Origin: a virus
IMG/VR virus record: IMGVR_UViG_3300047557_003034
Coordinates: 1 to 64,000 of that record
DNA: 64,000 nucleotides
Strand: one strand, 5' to 3'
Part shown: positions 7,820-19,300 of the stretch, piece by piece
Layout of the letters: the number at the start of each line of letters is the position of its first letter
Numbering within the stretch: position 1 is the stretch's first letter
The notes under the pieces: model-generated
The model's input: the letters and a program-made list of their open reading frames with translations, nothing else
What the model was told of the DNA's origin: nothing
Databases searched by the model: none
Program-made: the position numbers and the translations under genes

Positions 7820-8311
7820 ATGGCACTATTTGGATCGATAAGAGACGCAACAATGCAGCTAGGTGTAGCAACTGAGTTTGTGGCTAATGTAGTGACACAA
7901 CAGATAGGCTATTACCAGATCATACTCAAGGACTCACCAGCAAATGTGTATGGAGAAGCACTTGTAAAGAGCTACATTGGACCAGTATTGCTGAACTGTT
8001 TGATTGAGAGAGGAGACTTTACTACAACCAGTGATAACTTTGGACCTGATACAAGAAGGGAAGTGTCCTTTAACTTTCTAAGAGAGATGCTTGTGACAGC
8101 AAATGTAGTGCCAGTTGTGGGTGATATCATCATGTATAACGAACTCTACTATGAAGTTGATAATGTGAATGAGAATCAGTTTTTCCTAGGTAAAGATAAC
8201 TCGTACGCCTACTCAACTGGACTTAATGAGTTTGGTCAGAGTTTTACTATAACATGTAACGCACACCTAACTTCACCAGAAAGATTGGGTATACAACAAC
8301 AAAGATTGTAA
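7820..8311 (+). CDS. 14: Neck protein (T4 gp14-like)
   Basis: 163 aa, shorter than T4 gp14 (256 aa). It has the pattern ALVKSYIGPVLLNCLIERGD, then VSFNFLREML, then PVVGDIIMYNELYYEVDNV followed by an aromatic strand. This corresponds to the gp14 core (GDxIYFP..xLFEI). It probably forms the neck with gp13 and contacts the tail terminator. It lies 1 nt after gp13 and 1 nt before gp15. It could also be described as a generic head-closure protein; order supports gp14. Confidence 0.75.
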   Translation: MALFGSIRDATMQLGVATEFVANVVTQQIGYYQIILKDSPANVYGEALVKSYIGPVLLNCLIERGDFTTTSDNFGPDTRREVSFNFLREMLVTANVVPVVGDIIMYNELYYEVDNVNENQFFLGKDNSYAYSTGLNEFGQSFTITCNAHLTSPERLGIQQQRL

Positions 8312-8312
8312 T

Positions 8313-9173
8313 ATGCCACAACAAGTTAGACCACAGAACAGACGAGAGTTCCTCGATAAAGTCATCGTACCAACTGACCCTCAGTACGGTAATCCTAATA
8401 TCATCTTCTCTGAGCCGTTTAAACCGGGTCAGCCTGAGTTCAATAGGGCATATGAGACAACCTACGATGAAGCACCAACCAAGAAGTTTTCAATAGGTTT
8501 AAAGGATGTTAACGAGGCTCTAGATTGGTATTTCAATCAGCATCTCAAGCTAGAAGTATTCCAAAATAATGATACAATACTGGTGCCTGTCATATACGGT
8601 ACACCAGAAAAGTGGAAGTCAGTTCAGGCTGATGGTTACTATAGGAACAATGCTTCACAGATCATGTCACCTCTCCTAATGTATAAGAGAGCATCAGTGG
8701 AGCAGAATAGAGAGCTAGGCAACAAACTTGACGGTAATAGAGCGTATAATGTACAGCTTTTTGAAAAAGTCTTCAATAGGAGAAACATATACGATAACTT
8801 CTTCACACTACAAGGTCAGAAGCCACAGAAAGAATACTATGTGGTGGTCACACCTGACTACATAACAGCTACCTACGATTGTGTTATATGGACAAACTAC
8901 GTAGAGCAGATGGATAAGTTGATAGAGTCTCTTAACTTTGCATCCAACTCTTACTGGGGTGATCCGTCCAGGTTTCAGTTTCTAACTAAGATTGAGACCT
9001 TCAATGATGTGCAGACCTATGAACAAGGGGAAGATAGGCTAGTTAAGACTGAATTTACTATGACTATCAACGGGTACTTAGTACCGGATAGTTTAAATGC
9101 ATACCTAGCACAGTTGTCGAGTAAGACGTATAACATTTGTAAGATTGTCTTTTCAACTGAAATGGTACTATGA
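8313..9173 (+). CDS. 15: Tail sheath stabilizer / completion protein (gp15-like)
   Basis: 286 aa (T4 gp15 is 272). Diagnostic segments are TILVPVIYGTPEKWKSV near residues 88-104 (T4: VPITYASKEHF), IMSPLLMYKR, the central TYDCVIWTNYVEQMDKLIESL and the closing TEFTMTINGYLVPD. In T4, gp15 caps the tail and joins it to the neck. The gene ends 4 nt inside the next gene (ATGA overlap at 9170). Confidence 0.85.
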   Translation: MPQQVRPQNRREFLDKVIVPTDPQYGNPNIIFSEPFKPGQPEFNRAYETTYDEAPTKKFSIGLKDVNEALDWYFNQHLKLEVFQNNDTILVPVIYGTPEKWKSVQADGYYRNNASQIMSPLLMYKRASVEQNRELGNKLDGNRAYNVQLFEKVFNRRNIYDNFFTLQGQKPQKEYYVVVTPDYITATYDCVIWTNYVEQMDKLIESLNFASNSYWGDPSRFQFLTKIETFNDVQTYEQGEDRLVKTEFTMTINGYLVPDSLNAYLAQLSSKTYNICKIVFSTEMVL

Positions 9174-9763
9174 GTTCATTAGCCGACATAATAACTGAGA
9201 TTAATTCGCTGACTGGGTACAATGTACCTACAGCAAGCGGTATCATCATAAGCTCATCAACAGTACTATCTAGTGGATCAGTGAATGAGATAGTTAATTA
9301 CATAAACAGCATTACTGGATATAGTATTCCAGGCACAAGTGTCACCTATACAAGTGGATCCAATGTAGCAGGATCTCCAATAGTCTACCAAGTTCCAACA
9401 CCGGTTAGTGGTACTATATCAAGAGATGGCATAGCACCAGGAAGAGTCATCAAAGCTGACCACATTTTGAGGATAATTGACGCTCTTGACGGTACTACTC
9501 CGAACCTTATTGTTATGTCTGGCAGCCTGCAAGTTACAGGTTCAACAAATCTATCAAGCAGTCTTACTGTAGGTGGTACAACTAACCTAAACGGACCGCT
9601 TAATGTGTACCAATTAGCCACATTCTTTGGCAATCTTCTAGCATCTGGGTCAGCAACGTTTGCTCAAGATCTCATACTACCATTTGTACCAAATCAGAAT
9701 TTTATCGAATCTGTGTCAGGATCTATGCAAGGCACGGATACTGTCGATGGAGGAACGTTTTAA
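9170..9763 (+). CDS. Short fibre-like structural protein
   Basis: 197 aa. The N-terminal half has two LxxIxxxINSxTGYxxP-like repeats (about residues 6-23 and 40-58). The C-terminal half has Ser/Thr/Gly beta repeats (SGSLQVTGSTNLSSSLTVGG) like those in the next gene and in the giant fibres. It overlaps gp15 by 4 nt and lies before a promoter-like octamer, so it is the last gene of the neck unit and the first of the fibre region. Possibly a fibre-attachment or whisker-like protein; no named family. Confidence 0.72.
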   Translation: MSSLADIITEINSLTGYNVPTASGIIISSSTVLSSGSVNEIVNYINSITGYSIPGTSVTYTSGSNVAGSPIVYQVPTPVSGTISRDGIAPGRVIKADHILRIIDALDGTTPNLIVMSGSLQVTGSTNLSSSLTVGGTTNLNGPLNVYQLATFFGNLLASGSATFAQDLILPFVPNQNFIESVSGSMQGTDTVDGGTF

Positions 9764-9767
9764 GTAA

Positions 9768-9775
9768 CTATTTAT
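9768..9775 (+). promoter_or_regulatory. CTATTTAT late-promoter-like octamer before fibre gene
   Basis: Exact CTATTTAT 50 nt before the ATG at 9826. Confidence 0.5.
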
Positions 9776-9779
9776 TAGC

Positions 9780-9793
9780 GGCTTATATAAGCC
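9780..9793. repeat. 14-bp perfect palindrome
   Basis: GGCTTATATAAGCC reads the same on both strands. It starts 4 nt after the octamer promoter and may be an operator or an mRNA 5' hairpin. Confidence 0.4.
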
Positions 9794-9825
9794 CTAGCTA
9801 GTACATACTTTAAAGCGACCTACAT

Positions 9826-12357
9826 ATGGCAGTTAAGATAGAACTGAAACGCAGTGCGATACCTGGAAAAGTACCTACTGTTGATCAACTAGACCTCGGC
9901 GAATTAGCGATTAATACGTACGATGGTGCGATATACTTTAAACAGGACACTGGTGTTAGTCAGTCTATCGTTCAAGTAACAACTACGGGAGGTACTACGA
10001 TATCAGCATCGTATGCTGTAACATCTTCCCACGCAATAACTGCCAGCTACGCTCTTAATGTACCAGACACAGCATCATTCTCAGTAAGTTCTTCTTACGC
10101 TCTCACAGCTAGTTACGCACTTAACGTGCCTGAGACTGCGTCATTTGCCATTAGTTCATCCTATGCTTTGACAGCAAGCTATGCTTTAAATGTACCTGAG
10201 ACAGCATCTTTTGCTATTAGTTCATCTTATGCAATAAGTGCATCTTACGCAGTTAGTTCATCAAACGCTATATCAGCTAGCTATGCATTAAGTGGTAGTA
10301 ATTCCATTAGTGCATCCTACGCACTCACCGCTTCCTTCGTCAATCCACTTAGGCAAAACGTACAGATTACAGGATCACTGTTCATAAGTGGTTCTCAAAA
10401 TATTATAGGCTCAGGGTCGGATGTATTCTCAGTAGACGGTACATCAGGCAGGCTATTTGAGATAGATGATACACTATCAGGATCACTCTTCTCAGTCAAC
10501 ACAGTATCTGGTCTACCAATCATAGAGGCTTTCTCAGACAACACAGTTAGGATAGGACAGTACGGTACAAGAGCACTGTACGTTTCACAATCTGCTGTTG
10601 GTATTGGAAAGGAAAATGCACTCAACGGAAAGCTTGATGTGAGTGGTAGTACCTTCATGACAGGCTCACTCAATGTGAGTCAAGGCATTACGGGTAGCTT
10701 GTTTGGTACTGCATCTTGGGCACAGAATGCTCAAACTGCATCTTTTGTCTTGAATGCTGTGAGTGCATCGTTTGCAGCTACTGCATCAAGTGCAGATAAC
10801 TTCTTTATTAGGCAAAATCTAACAGCAAGCAACGCTCTTATCAGCGGTACAATCACTGCACAGACACTTGTTGTGCAAACAGTTACATCATCTGTCATCT
10901 ACTCATCAGGCTCAAATGTGTTTGGTGATAGCTTATCAGATGTTCAGCAGATGACCGGATCAGTAAATATAACTGGTTCTCTCAGTGTTAACGGTGGATC
11001 TGTACCACTTGGATCTGGTGTTGCTGGTCAAGTGGCTGTTTGGTCAGGCAGTAGTAGTGTAAGTGGTAGTAATAATTTATTTTGGGATAGGACTAATAGT
11101 AGGTTGGGGATTGGTACTAGCACACCTGGTAATCATAAAGTGTACATACAACATGATTCAACTGGACCTAACTTCTACGATTTCTCTTCGTTGTTTATTA
11201 ACGGTAACGGTTCAAATGTTTATATAAAAGCTGGAACTAACGGCTCTACAGCTGGCGTATCTAGCCTATATTTAGGAAACAGTACTGGTGTTATCCTAAC
11301 TATATCAGGTGAATCCACCAACTCTATAAAATTCTACCACGGCACGACTTCCAACTTCATGTACTACCAACCTGGTGGATACAACATGTTTAGGTTAGGA
11401 TTAACAGAACCAGCTACTTCAGTCTTCAGACAAGCTGTGATATCATCTTTCGGACAAGCAGGAAGAAACGTATTATCAATCTACGGAACCACAAGTCAAA
11501 CAGGAACACTCCTCGACATACATGCTAACGATGCAGACACTTCCAGGGTATTTCAGTTAAATGCCAACGGTAACTTAATGCTTCAAAATGGAGGCACATT
11601 TACTGACACCGGAGAACGTCTTCAAGTATCAGGCAGTGCAAAGATAACAGGCAATACTGTTATTACAGGTTCCCTAACCGTACTAGGCGGTATCACTGGC
11701 TCACTATTCGGAACAGCTTCTTGGGCACAAAACGCAGTGACAGCATCTTTTGTAGCAAATGCTATTAGTGCATCATACGCAGCCACTGCATCAAGTGCAG
11801 ACAGCTTCCTCATAAGACAAAGTCTCACTGCATCACAAGCACTCATATCAGGCTCAGGTACACAAAGACTAACAATTGTAGGTTCAGGTTCAGCACAACC
11901 ACTCTTCACAGTACAAGGCTCACAAGGAGGACTATTCTCAGTAACAGATAGCCTATCAGGATCACTCTTCACAGTTAGCGATGTTTCAGGATTGCCTATA
12001 ATGGAAGTGTTCTCTGATAACACTATCTTGATGGGTAACTACCAAGATCCTATGTTGTTGACTACAACTAGGGCAACTTCAACAGTCGGAGTAAACGTTA
12101 TCTACAACCTACCTACAGCATCTTACGATGCAGTGTACGTAGATTACGCAATTAGGTCGGGTTCTAACGCTAGAGCTGGTAACTTTATGGCGTTGTGGAG
12201 TGGTAGCCAAGTAAACTACGTAGACAATTCAACTACCGACTTTGGTAATACGTTTGGATTTGTGTTCGGAGCATCAATCTCAGGTAGTAACATGGTGGTG
12301 ACCGGATCAGCAACAACGGCAGGTTGGACTATAAAAACAATTGTAAAAGCAATATAA
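9826..12357 (+). CDS. Tail fibre protein with ASYAL repeats
   Basis: 843 aa. The N-terminus (IELKRSAIPGKVPTVDQLDLGELAINTYDGAIYFKQD) is the tail-fibre head typical of phage proteins that attach to a baseplate or to another fibre. Residues ~60-160 are a run of ASYAL(N)VPETASFAISSSY repeats, probably a trimeric fibrous stalk. A module (SVDGTSGRLFEIDDTLSGSLF...FSDNTVRIGQYG, ~200-250) recurs near 690-740 and again in the giant gene at 24747. A second duplicated module (ITGSLFGTASWAQNA...) occurs near 288 and 624. There is no S74 chaperone; the C-terminal ~100 residues form a distinct beta domain ending TIKTIVKAI. The head suggests virion attachment; the receptor is unknown. Confidence 0.85.
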   Translation: MAVKIELKRSAIPGKVPTVDQLDLGELAINTYDGAIYFKQDTGVSQSIVQVTTTGGTTISASYAVTSSHAITASYALNVPDTASFSVSSSYALTASYALNVPETASFAISSSYALTASYALNVPETASFAISSSYAISASYAVSSSNAISASYALSGSNSISASYALTASFVNPLRQNVQITGSLFISGSQNIIGSGSDVFSVDGTSGRLFEIDDTLSGSLFSVNTVSGLPIIEAFSDNTVRIGQYGTRALYVSQSAVGIGKENALNGKLDVSGSTFMTGSLNVSQGITGSLFGTASWAQNAQTASFVLNAVSASFAATASSADNFFIRQNLTASNALISGTITAQTLVVQTVTSSVIYSSGSNVFGDSLSDVQQMTGSVNITGSLSVNGGSVPLGSGVAGQVAVWSGSSSVSGSNNLFWDRTNSRLGIGTSTPGNHKVYIQHDSTGPNFYDFSSLFINGNGSNVYIKAGTNGSTAGVSSLYLGNSTGVILTISGESTNSIKFYHGTTSNFMYYQPGGYNMFRLGLTEPATSVFRQAVISSFGQAGRNVLSIYGTTSQTGTLLDIHANDADTSRVFQLNANGNLMLQNGGTFTDTGERLQVSGSAKITGNTVITGSLTVLGGITGSLFGTASWAQNAVTASFVANAISASYAATASSADSFLIRQSLTASQALISGSGTQRLTIVGSGSAQPLFTVQGSQGGLFSVTDSLSGSLFTVSDVSGLPIMEVFSDNTILMGNYQDPMLLTTTRATSTVGVNVIYNLPTASYDAVYVDYAIRSGSNARAGNFMALWSGSQVNYVDNSTTDFGNTFGFVFGASISGSNMVVTGSATTAGWTIKTIVKAI

Positions 12358-12367
12358 AAAGAGATCT

Positions 12368-13066
12368 ATGGCACTTAATAGCAATTTGAGAACGGTTACG
12401 GATGGATTAGTTTTGTATTTGGATGCTGCTAACACGAAATCATACGTCAGTGGTTCTACAACCTGGAGCGATATGAGCGTATCAGGAAGGAATAGTACAC
12501 TAATAAATGGTCCCACCTTCAGTACTACTAACGCTGGCAGAATCGTGTTTGATGGTGTAGATGATTATGCGTATAGTGGTACTTCGGTTTTAGGTGATAC
12601 TACCACTACCTGTACATTGGAAATGACGTGCATATTCTCTTCTCTTCCCAACTACTCAGCACTTTTTTATATAGGAACATCTCAATTTAACCACAATCTA
12701 CCGTACGTATGCTTTAGTTCTTTTTCAAGCCAATTATACTTTAGTGTAGGTAGTTACTCAAGTGGCACAAGACTCACTAATAGTGCAACATCAACCATTA
12801 CAGCTAATGCCTGGCATCACTGCGTTGGTACAATGGGAGGAGGAGTTTTGAATTTGTACATAGACGGATCTTTCAGATCTTCCTACACACTAGCAGGAGG
12901 TTTCACCAGTCCTTTAGGTGGGTTGGTAACTGCAATCTATGGAGGCATAGCTCTTACGAACTACACTGCGGGATCTGTCGGTTTAGCAAAAGTATACAAC
13001 CGAGCTCTCTCGGCAACAGAAATTACACAGAACTACAACGCGGTAAGAGATCGCTATGGCATCTAA
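12368..13066 (+). CDS. LamG / concanavalin-like adhesin 1
   Basis: 232 aa. It has the array signature: an N-terminal DGLVLYLDAANTKSY strand, TTWSDMS, NGPTFS, VFDGVDDYA, then a jellyroll with NAWHHCVGTMGGGVLNLYIDG, ending KVYNRALSATEITQNYNA. LamG-like domains bind carbohydrate, so a glycan-binding tip is likely. It lies 10 nt after the 843-aa fibre and overlaps the next small gene by 11 nt. It is one of five related proteins in the region. Confidence 0.85.
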   Translation: MALNSNLRTVTDGLVLYLDAANTKSYVSGSTTWSDMSVSGRNSTLINGPTFSTTNAGRIVFDGVDDYAYSGTSVLGDTTTTCTLEMTCIFSSLPNYSALFYIGTSQFNHNLPYVCFSSFSSQLYFSVGSYSSGTRLTNSATSTITANAWHHCVGTMGGGVLNLYIDGSFRSSYTLAGGFTSPLGGLVTAIYGGIALTNYTAGSVGLAKVYNRALSATEITQNYNAVRDRYGI

Positions 13067-13271
13067 TTACAACACTCACACAAAACAACAATCTATGATA
13101 TATCAAGTACAAATGCAGTTTATACCAGGATCCGACGCAATATGGGTAGCAAGACTCAATCCCGACGATCCAGTCTATGAATACGACAACGAACCAGAAG
13201 CTCAAGCAAAGGCAGATGAGCTTCAAGCTCAAGATCCTACCGGAAGAGTGTATAGAGTTATGGCTATTTAG
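13056..13271 (+). CDS. Small fibre-region protein
   Basis: 71 aa, with its ATG inside the end of the LamG gene (11-nt overlap). It contains VYEYDNEPEAQAKADELQAQDPTGRVYRV, a fold often seen as a short alpha/beta unit. Function unknown. The same arrangement (LamG gene, small gene, octamer, giant fibre) recurs at 24408, although the two small proteins are not clearly similar. Confidence 0.65.
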   Translation: MASNYNTHTKQQSMIYQVQMQFIPGSDAIWVARLNPDDPVYEYDNEPEAQAKADELQAQDPTGRVYRVMAI

Positions 13272-13272
13272 A

Positions 13273-13280
13273 CTATTTAT
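13273..13280 (+). promoter_or_regulatory. CTATTTAT late-promoter-like octamer before first giant fibre
   Basis: Exact CTATTTAT, 49 nt before the ATG at 13330, just after the preceding stop. Confidence 0.55.
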
Positions 13281-13329
13281 ATCTGAACCAAACCCCACCT
13301 TAGGGAGAGTGAACTAAGGAAGAGTATAC

Positions 13330-16300
13330 ATGGCCAACGAATTTGTCGCCCGGTTAGGGCTTATTTCAAACTGTACCCTCACGGTTACAGGATCTTCAAC
13401 ACTTTACGGAGTAATTTGTGGTGGTACCAATCCAATAGTAGCTGGCGATGGGTCTGCTGTGTTGAATGGTTGGAGCAACAGTGCAATAGGTAGCGGTTCC
13501 ATAGTAGGTAGCGGTTGCCAAAACATAGCATCAGGCTCATGCTCAGCAGTAGTAGGTGGTAGATTCAATACTGGTTCAGGTGGATTTAGCTTTGTAGGAA
13601 ATGGCTATGGTAACATAGCATCAGGTAGTTACACAGCAATAGTAGGCGGTCTAAACAACACAGGCTCAGGAGCATTTGGTTTTATAGGTGGTGGCAACAA
13701 CAATAAGATAATTTACAACACAACAAGCGATGCTTGTTATGTAGCTATAGGTGGCGGACTCAATAACACAGTATGCTCTAGATACAGTGCAATATTTGGC
13801 GGTGTCAACAACACAATAGGCATTGAAACAGATGCATCAACTATTGTTGGAGGTAATGCTAACCAAGTAACAAGTGCAGGATACTCGTTCGTAGGTGGTG
13901 GTGGAAACAACCTAAGCACTGGTTACTACAGCTTTGTAGGAGGTGGATGCGGTAATAGAATTAGCATAGGAATATGTGCATACGGTGTTATAGTAGGTGG
14001 TGCTGGAAACTGTTTAGTAATAAACAACAACTCAGCTATTGTAGGAGGTCAAACAAACTGTATAGATGGTAACTACAGCTTTATAGGAGGTGGTGCTGGA
14101 AACAGAGTTATAGCAGCATCAGGATCAATAGTAGGTGGTTTTTCTAATATAGTAAGTACAGCTGGATGTGCAGGATTCATAGGTGGTGGTCAGTCTAACA
14201 CAGTCAATAGCACTGCAGCAGTAATTGGAGGTGGTCTTTCGAACAGTGCAACAGGAATATACTCAATAGTAGCTGGAGGTGCTAGTAACATAGCAAATAG
14301 CTCCTACGCAGCAGTATTAGGCGGTACATTAAACTGTGCAACAGAATTTTACTCGACAGTATCAGGTGGCTACAAAAGTTGTGCAACAAATCAATTTTCT
14401 TTTGTTGGTGGTGGTCGTATTAATGTAGTTAGCGGTAACTCGGCAGGTATAGTAGCAGGACGCTCAAATGTAGCTAGTGGTCAATCTTCTTTTATCGGTA
14501 GTGGATTTAGCAACTCAGCATCAAACTGTTACGCAGTTGCAGTAGGAGGTTCAGGAAGCTTAGCATCAGGAATTGGCAGTTTTGTAGGTGGTGGATTTAA
14601 TAATAGAGCAACATCAGCTTGTTCGGTAGTAGTAGGCGGTCAACAGAATACTGGCTCAGCAGCGTGGACCTTTGTAGGAGGAGGTATATCAAACACAGCT
14701 TCTAACACATATGCATTTGTAGGAGGAGGTTTTTGCAACGTTTCTAGTGGTTTATACGCCACTGTCACAGGAGGTCAATTCAATACAGCTTCATTCGGTT
14801 TTGCTTTCGTAGGAGGTGGATGTCGCAATGCAGCAACAAGTTACGCATCGTTTGTAGGAGGTGGTGATGGAAACACTGCATCGGGATATAGAAACGTCGT
14901 AGTAGGTGGTGCTGGCAACACTGCATCGGGATACAGAGCAGCAATAGTAGGAGGTTCTGGAAACACTAACACAGGTACAAATTCGTTTGTAGGAGCTGGT
15001 GCACAGAACAATGCAGGTGGTCTATGGTCAGGAATCGTATTGGGAAGGTTGAACTGTACTTGTACATCATCAACAGCATCATTCATAGGTGGTGGTCAAA
15101 ACAATACAGTAAGCAACGTACTACAATCTTCCATCGTAGGTGGAGGTTCAAACTCAGTAACTGCTACTTTAGGATTTATAGGAGGTGGTGCAGAAAATAC
15201 AGTAGCAGCTGAAACTGGATCGATTGTAGGTGGTAGGGGCAACGTAATTTGCATAGGAGGCTCAGGATCATTCATAGGAGGTGGTCGAAGTAACGTAATC
15301 AGCTCATGTCTTGCAGCAATAGTAAGCGGTCTTACTAACACAGTATCAAATTTTTACGGTTTTATAGGTGGTGGTACGAGCAATACAGTATCGGGGTATC
15401 TTGGTGCTGTTCTAGGAGGAGCCAGCAACCAAGCCACAGCAGGGTATTCAACAGTAGTTGGCGGTCAAAGCAACTGTGCAGTTGGACAGAAAGGATTTGT
15501 AGGAGGTGGTAGGTGTAACAGAGCATCAGGATTTGCAATTGTGGGTGGTGGTTGCTGCAACTCAGCATCAAACTATTACACAGCTATACTAGGAGGTAGA
15601 CAAAATACTATAACAACGGGTGGCAACTGTTCAATTATAGGCGGCGGTGCTTTTAATACAATAGCAGCCTATACTGGATCAATAGTAGGTGGAGATAGAA
15701 ACCGCATCTGTGCAGCTGCATGTGGTGCATTTATAGGTGGAGGTCAACAGAACACCGGTTCCGGTGTACTAACCTTCATAGGTGGTGGTCAGCAAAATGT
15801 AGCTGCTGGTGCCCTTAGTTTTGTAGGGGGTGGTCAGCAAAATGTAGCTACTGGTATCCTTAGTTTTGTGGGGGGTGGTACTTTTAATACTGTAGCAGCA
15901 GCAACTGGCTCAATAGTAGGCGGTGAACGCAACCTCATAACATCAACAGGATGTGCAGCATTCATAGGTGGTGGTCAACTGAACACAGGCTCAGCAGCAT
16001 GGAGCTTTATAGGTGGTGGTTTTAACAACTATGCTTTAGGACAAGGAAGCTTTATAGGTGGAGGTGGCTCTAATCTAACATTTGGTTCAGCAACATCAGC
16101 CTCAGTAGTTAGTGGTACGTGCAACTGTGCACAGGGAATTGCAAGTATTGTGGGTAGTGGATGTCTAAACAAAGCTACAGGTACAAATACCGGTGTATTG
16201 GGTGGTTCAGGCAATACTGCATCAGGTGCTTGTTCTACTGTAGTTGGTGGTAATGGCAACGTTGCAAGCGGTGGATATAGCATAGCAGGATCAGGTTTAA

Positions 16301-19300
16301 CAAACAGTGCATCAGGATATCTATCAGCATTGCTTGGTGGTGAAAGTAATACATCAGGAGGTTCTCGAAGTGCAGTATTAGGAGGTCGCTCAAACAGTGC
16401 TAGTGCTTATCAATCAGTAGCAGTTGGAGGTGGAACTAACTGTGCAACAGCAACTGCTGCTGCAGTAGTAGGAGGCTCTTTGAACACTGTTTCTGGAGCT
16501 TGTAGCTTTATAGGGGGTGGCACACTCAACACACTAAGCGGAATAGGAGGTGTTATTGTAGGAGGCAGCTCTAATACAGGTTCAGCTAATTTAGGTTTCA
16601 TAGGAGGTGGTGGTGGTAATGTAGTATGTAACTCCTACGCTACAGTACTAGGTGGTGAAAATAACCGAGCCATGGCCAGCCGTTCAACTGTAGGAGCTGG
16701 TAGTGGTAACCTTGCATCTGGAAGCTACTCAGGAGTCTTCAGCGGTCAAAACAATAACGGATCAGGTTCATATAGCTTCATAGGAGGTGGAGTTAGCAAC
16801 GTAGCATTAACTGTATCAGTTGTAGCTGGTGGAGGTCAAAATACAGCATCAGGTGGTTATGCAATCATAGGAGGCGGTAAACAAAACTCACTATCAGGTG
16901 ACTACGCATCTATACTAGGAGGTACTATAAATGCAGTAACAGCTATTCACGGATTTGTAGGAGGAGGCTGTAGAAATACAGTGGCAGGACCAAGCGGATC
17001 AATAGTCGGTGGTTCTAGAAACTGCATTACTACTGCAGGAGTTGAAAGCTTCATAGGTGGTGGTTATGGTAACTGTACAACAGCAGCTTGTACAGCAATC
17101 TTGGGCGGTGGATTCAACACAGCATCAGCAGCTTTTGCAGGTGCATTTGGCTGCAACTTGAATGCAAGTCAAGCTTGCCACTTCTACGTCAACAACTTAT
17201 CAGTACCAGGCAACCTAACCGGTTCTAACATGGTACTTAGCGGTAAGCTAACAGTATGTCAGATAGAAGTACAAATCTTATCATCATCAGTAAGCTTCTT
17301 TACAGGATCTACAATCTTTGGATCTTGTTTAACAAATACACATCAGTTTACAGGATCAGTTAGTATAACTGGAAGTTTGAGGACCTGCGGTCCAGTTTGC
17401 TTTACGCAAACTATGGCTGTAGGTAGCGGATCTACTGCATCAGGAACTTATAGCAGTGTTGCAGGTGGTTTATCAAACACAGCATCAGGCAACTGTTCAC
17501 ACGTGGGTGGCGGTAGAGCTAATACGACATCAGGTGGATTTAGTACTGTAGGTGGTGGTTTTTCAAACAGCTCATCTGCAAACTATGCAACTACAGCAGG
17601 AGGTATTGGTAACAGAGCAGCTGGTGATTCTTCCTTCGTAGGTGGTGGTGGTAGCAACCTCGCATGTGGCAACTGTTCAGCAGTCGTAGGAGGTAGCCTT
17701 AACAGTGGATCAGCTGCTTTCACATTTGTTGGTGGTGGTTCTGATAACAGAGCGACTGCATTTGCATCAGCGGTTGTAGGTGGTCAAGTTGGTCTAGTAA
17801 GTGGAGAATACTCAACGATATCAGGAGGATATAGAAATACTGTAGCTGGGTGTTTTGGATTCGTAGGAGGTGGGTATGAAAATACCGTATCAGCGCAGAC
17901 TGGATCAATAGTGGGTGGTCGTAGTAACTGTATCTGCATAAGTGCGAGTGGATCATTCATAGGTGGCGGTCGAAGTAACATAGTCAGAGGACTCCTCGCA
18001 TCGGCAGTAGGAGGTGTAGGCAACTCAGCATCGGGATCATACAGCTTTATAGGAGGTGGTAGTAGTAATGTAGTTGAGAGTTGTGGTGGAGCAGTTGTGA
18101 GTGGTACAGGTAACATTATACGAGCTGTAGTAGGAGGACAAGGATTTATAGGAGCAGGTGCTGCTAATACGGTATCAGGATGCAGAGCAATAATAGGTGC
18201 TGGTGTCGGTAACACAGCATCAGGAGATGATAACGTTATAGGAGGTGGCTTTTACAACACAGTAAGCAATTACCAATCAGTTGTAGTAGGTGGCTATCAA
18301 AACGTAGCAAGTAATACAAGAGTATTCATAGGTGGCGGTCAAAACAACTTAGCTTGTGGTAGTTTATCAGTTGTAGCAGGTGGTCAGCTAAATACTGGAT
18401 CAGCAAATTTAACATCTGTATTAGGAGGTTTTGGTAATCGTGCAACAGCTGCAGGAGCAGTTGCTGTAGGTGGTTCTTCAAACCAATCCGCAGGTGCATC
18501 CGGATTTATTGGTGGAGGCTTCAACAACACAGTATCAGCACCCACTGGTTCAATAGTAGGTGGTGCCTTTAACTGTCTTTGCACAGCAGCATGTGCAGCA
18601 TTTATAGGAGGTGGCCAACAAAACACTGGTTCAGGTGTAATGAGCTTTATTGGTGGTGGAATTTGCAATGTAGCATCAGGCAACTGTTCAACAATAGTAG
18701 GCGGTCAACAGAACACTGGTTCAGGCATATTCAGCTTTATGGGTGGCGGTGGGAGAAATGCTGCATTAGGTGCCTGCTCTACAGTAGGTGGTGGTGAAAT
18801 AAACATTGCAGGCAATCAACTATCAACAGTATCAGGCGGGTATAGAAACTACGCATGTGAATATGGTGCTACTGTAGCAGGTGGTATAACAAACTGTGTA
18901 TGCGGTTACATAGGAACTATAGCAGGTGGATTTGGAAATGCAGCATCAGGTTCTTATTCTTTTGTAGGAGGAGGTAGACAAAATCTAGCGTTAGCAGCAT
19001 CAAGTTCTATAGTAGGTGGTTGTAGTAATACAATCTGCATAAGTGCAAGTGGATCATTCATAGGTGGCGGTCAAAGCAACACAGTATCAGGACTACTGTC
19101 AGCAGTGGTTGGTGGTCAGAGTAATCTAGCATCAGGATCTCATAGCTTTGTAGGAGGAGGATCTAGTAATGCTGTTCGCACTTGTTTCTCATTCATAGGA
19201 GGTGGTACTGGAAACTCGATAACAACAAGTTGCTGTTCAGTAATTGTCGGTGGTCAAAACAACACTATCAGCGGTGATTTCTATCAAAACTGGCACTTTA

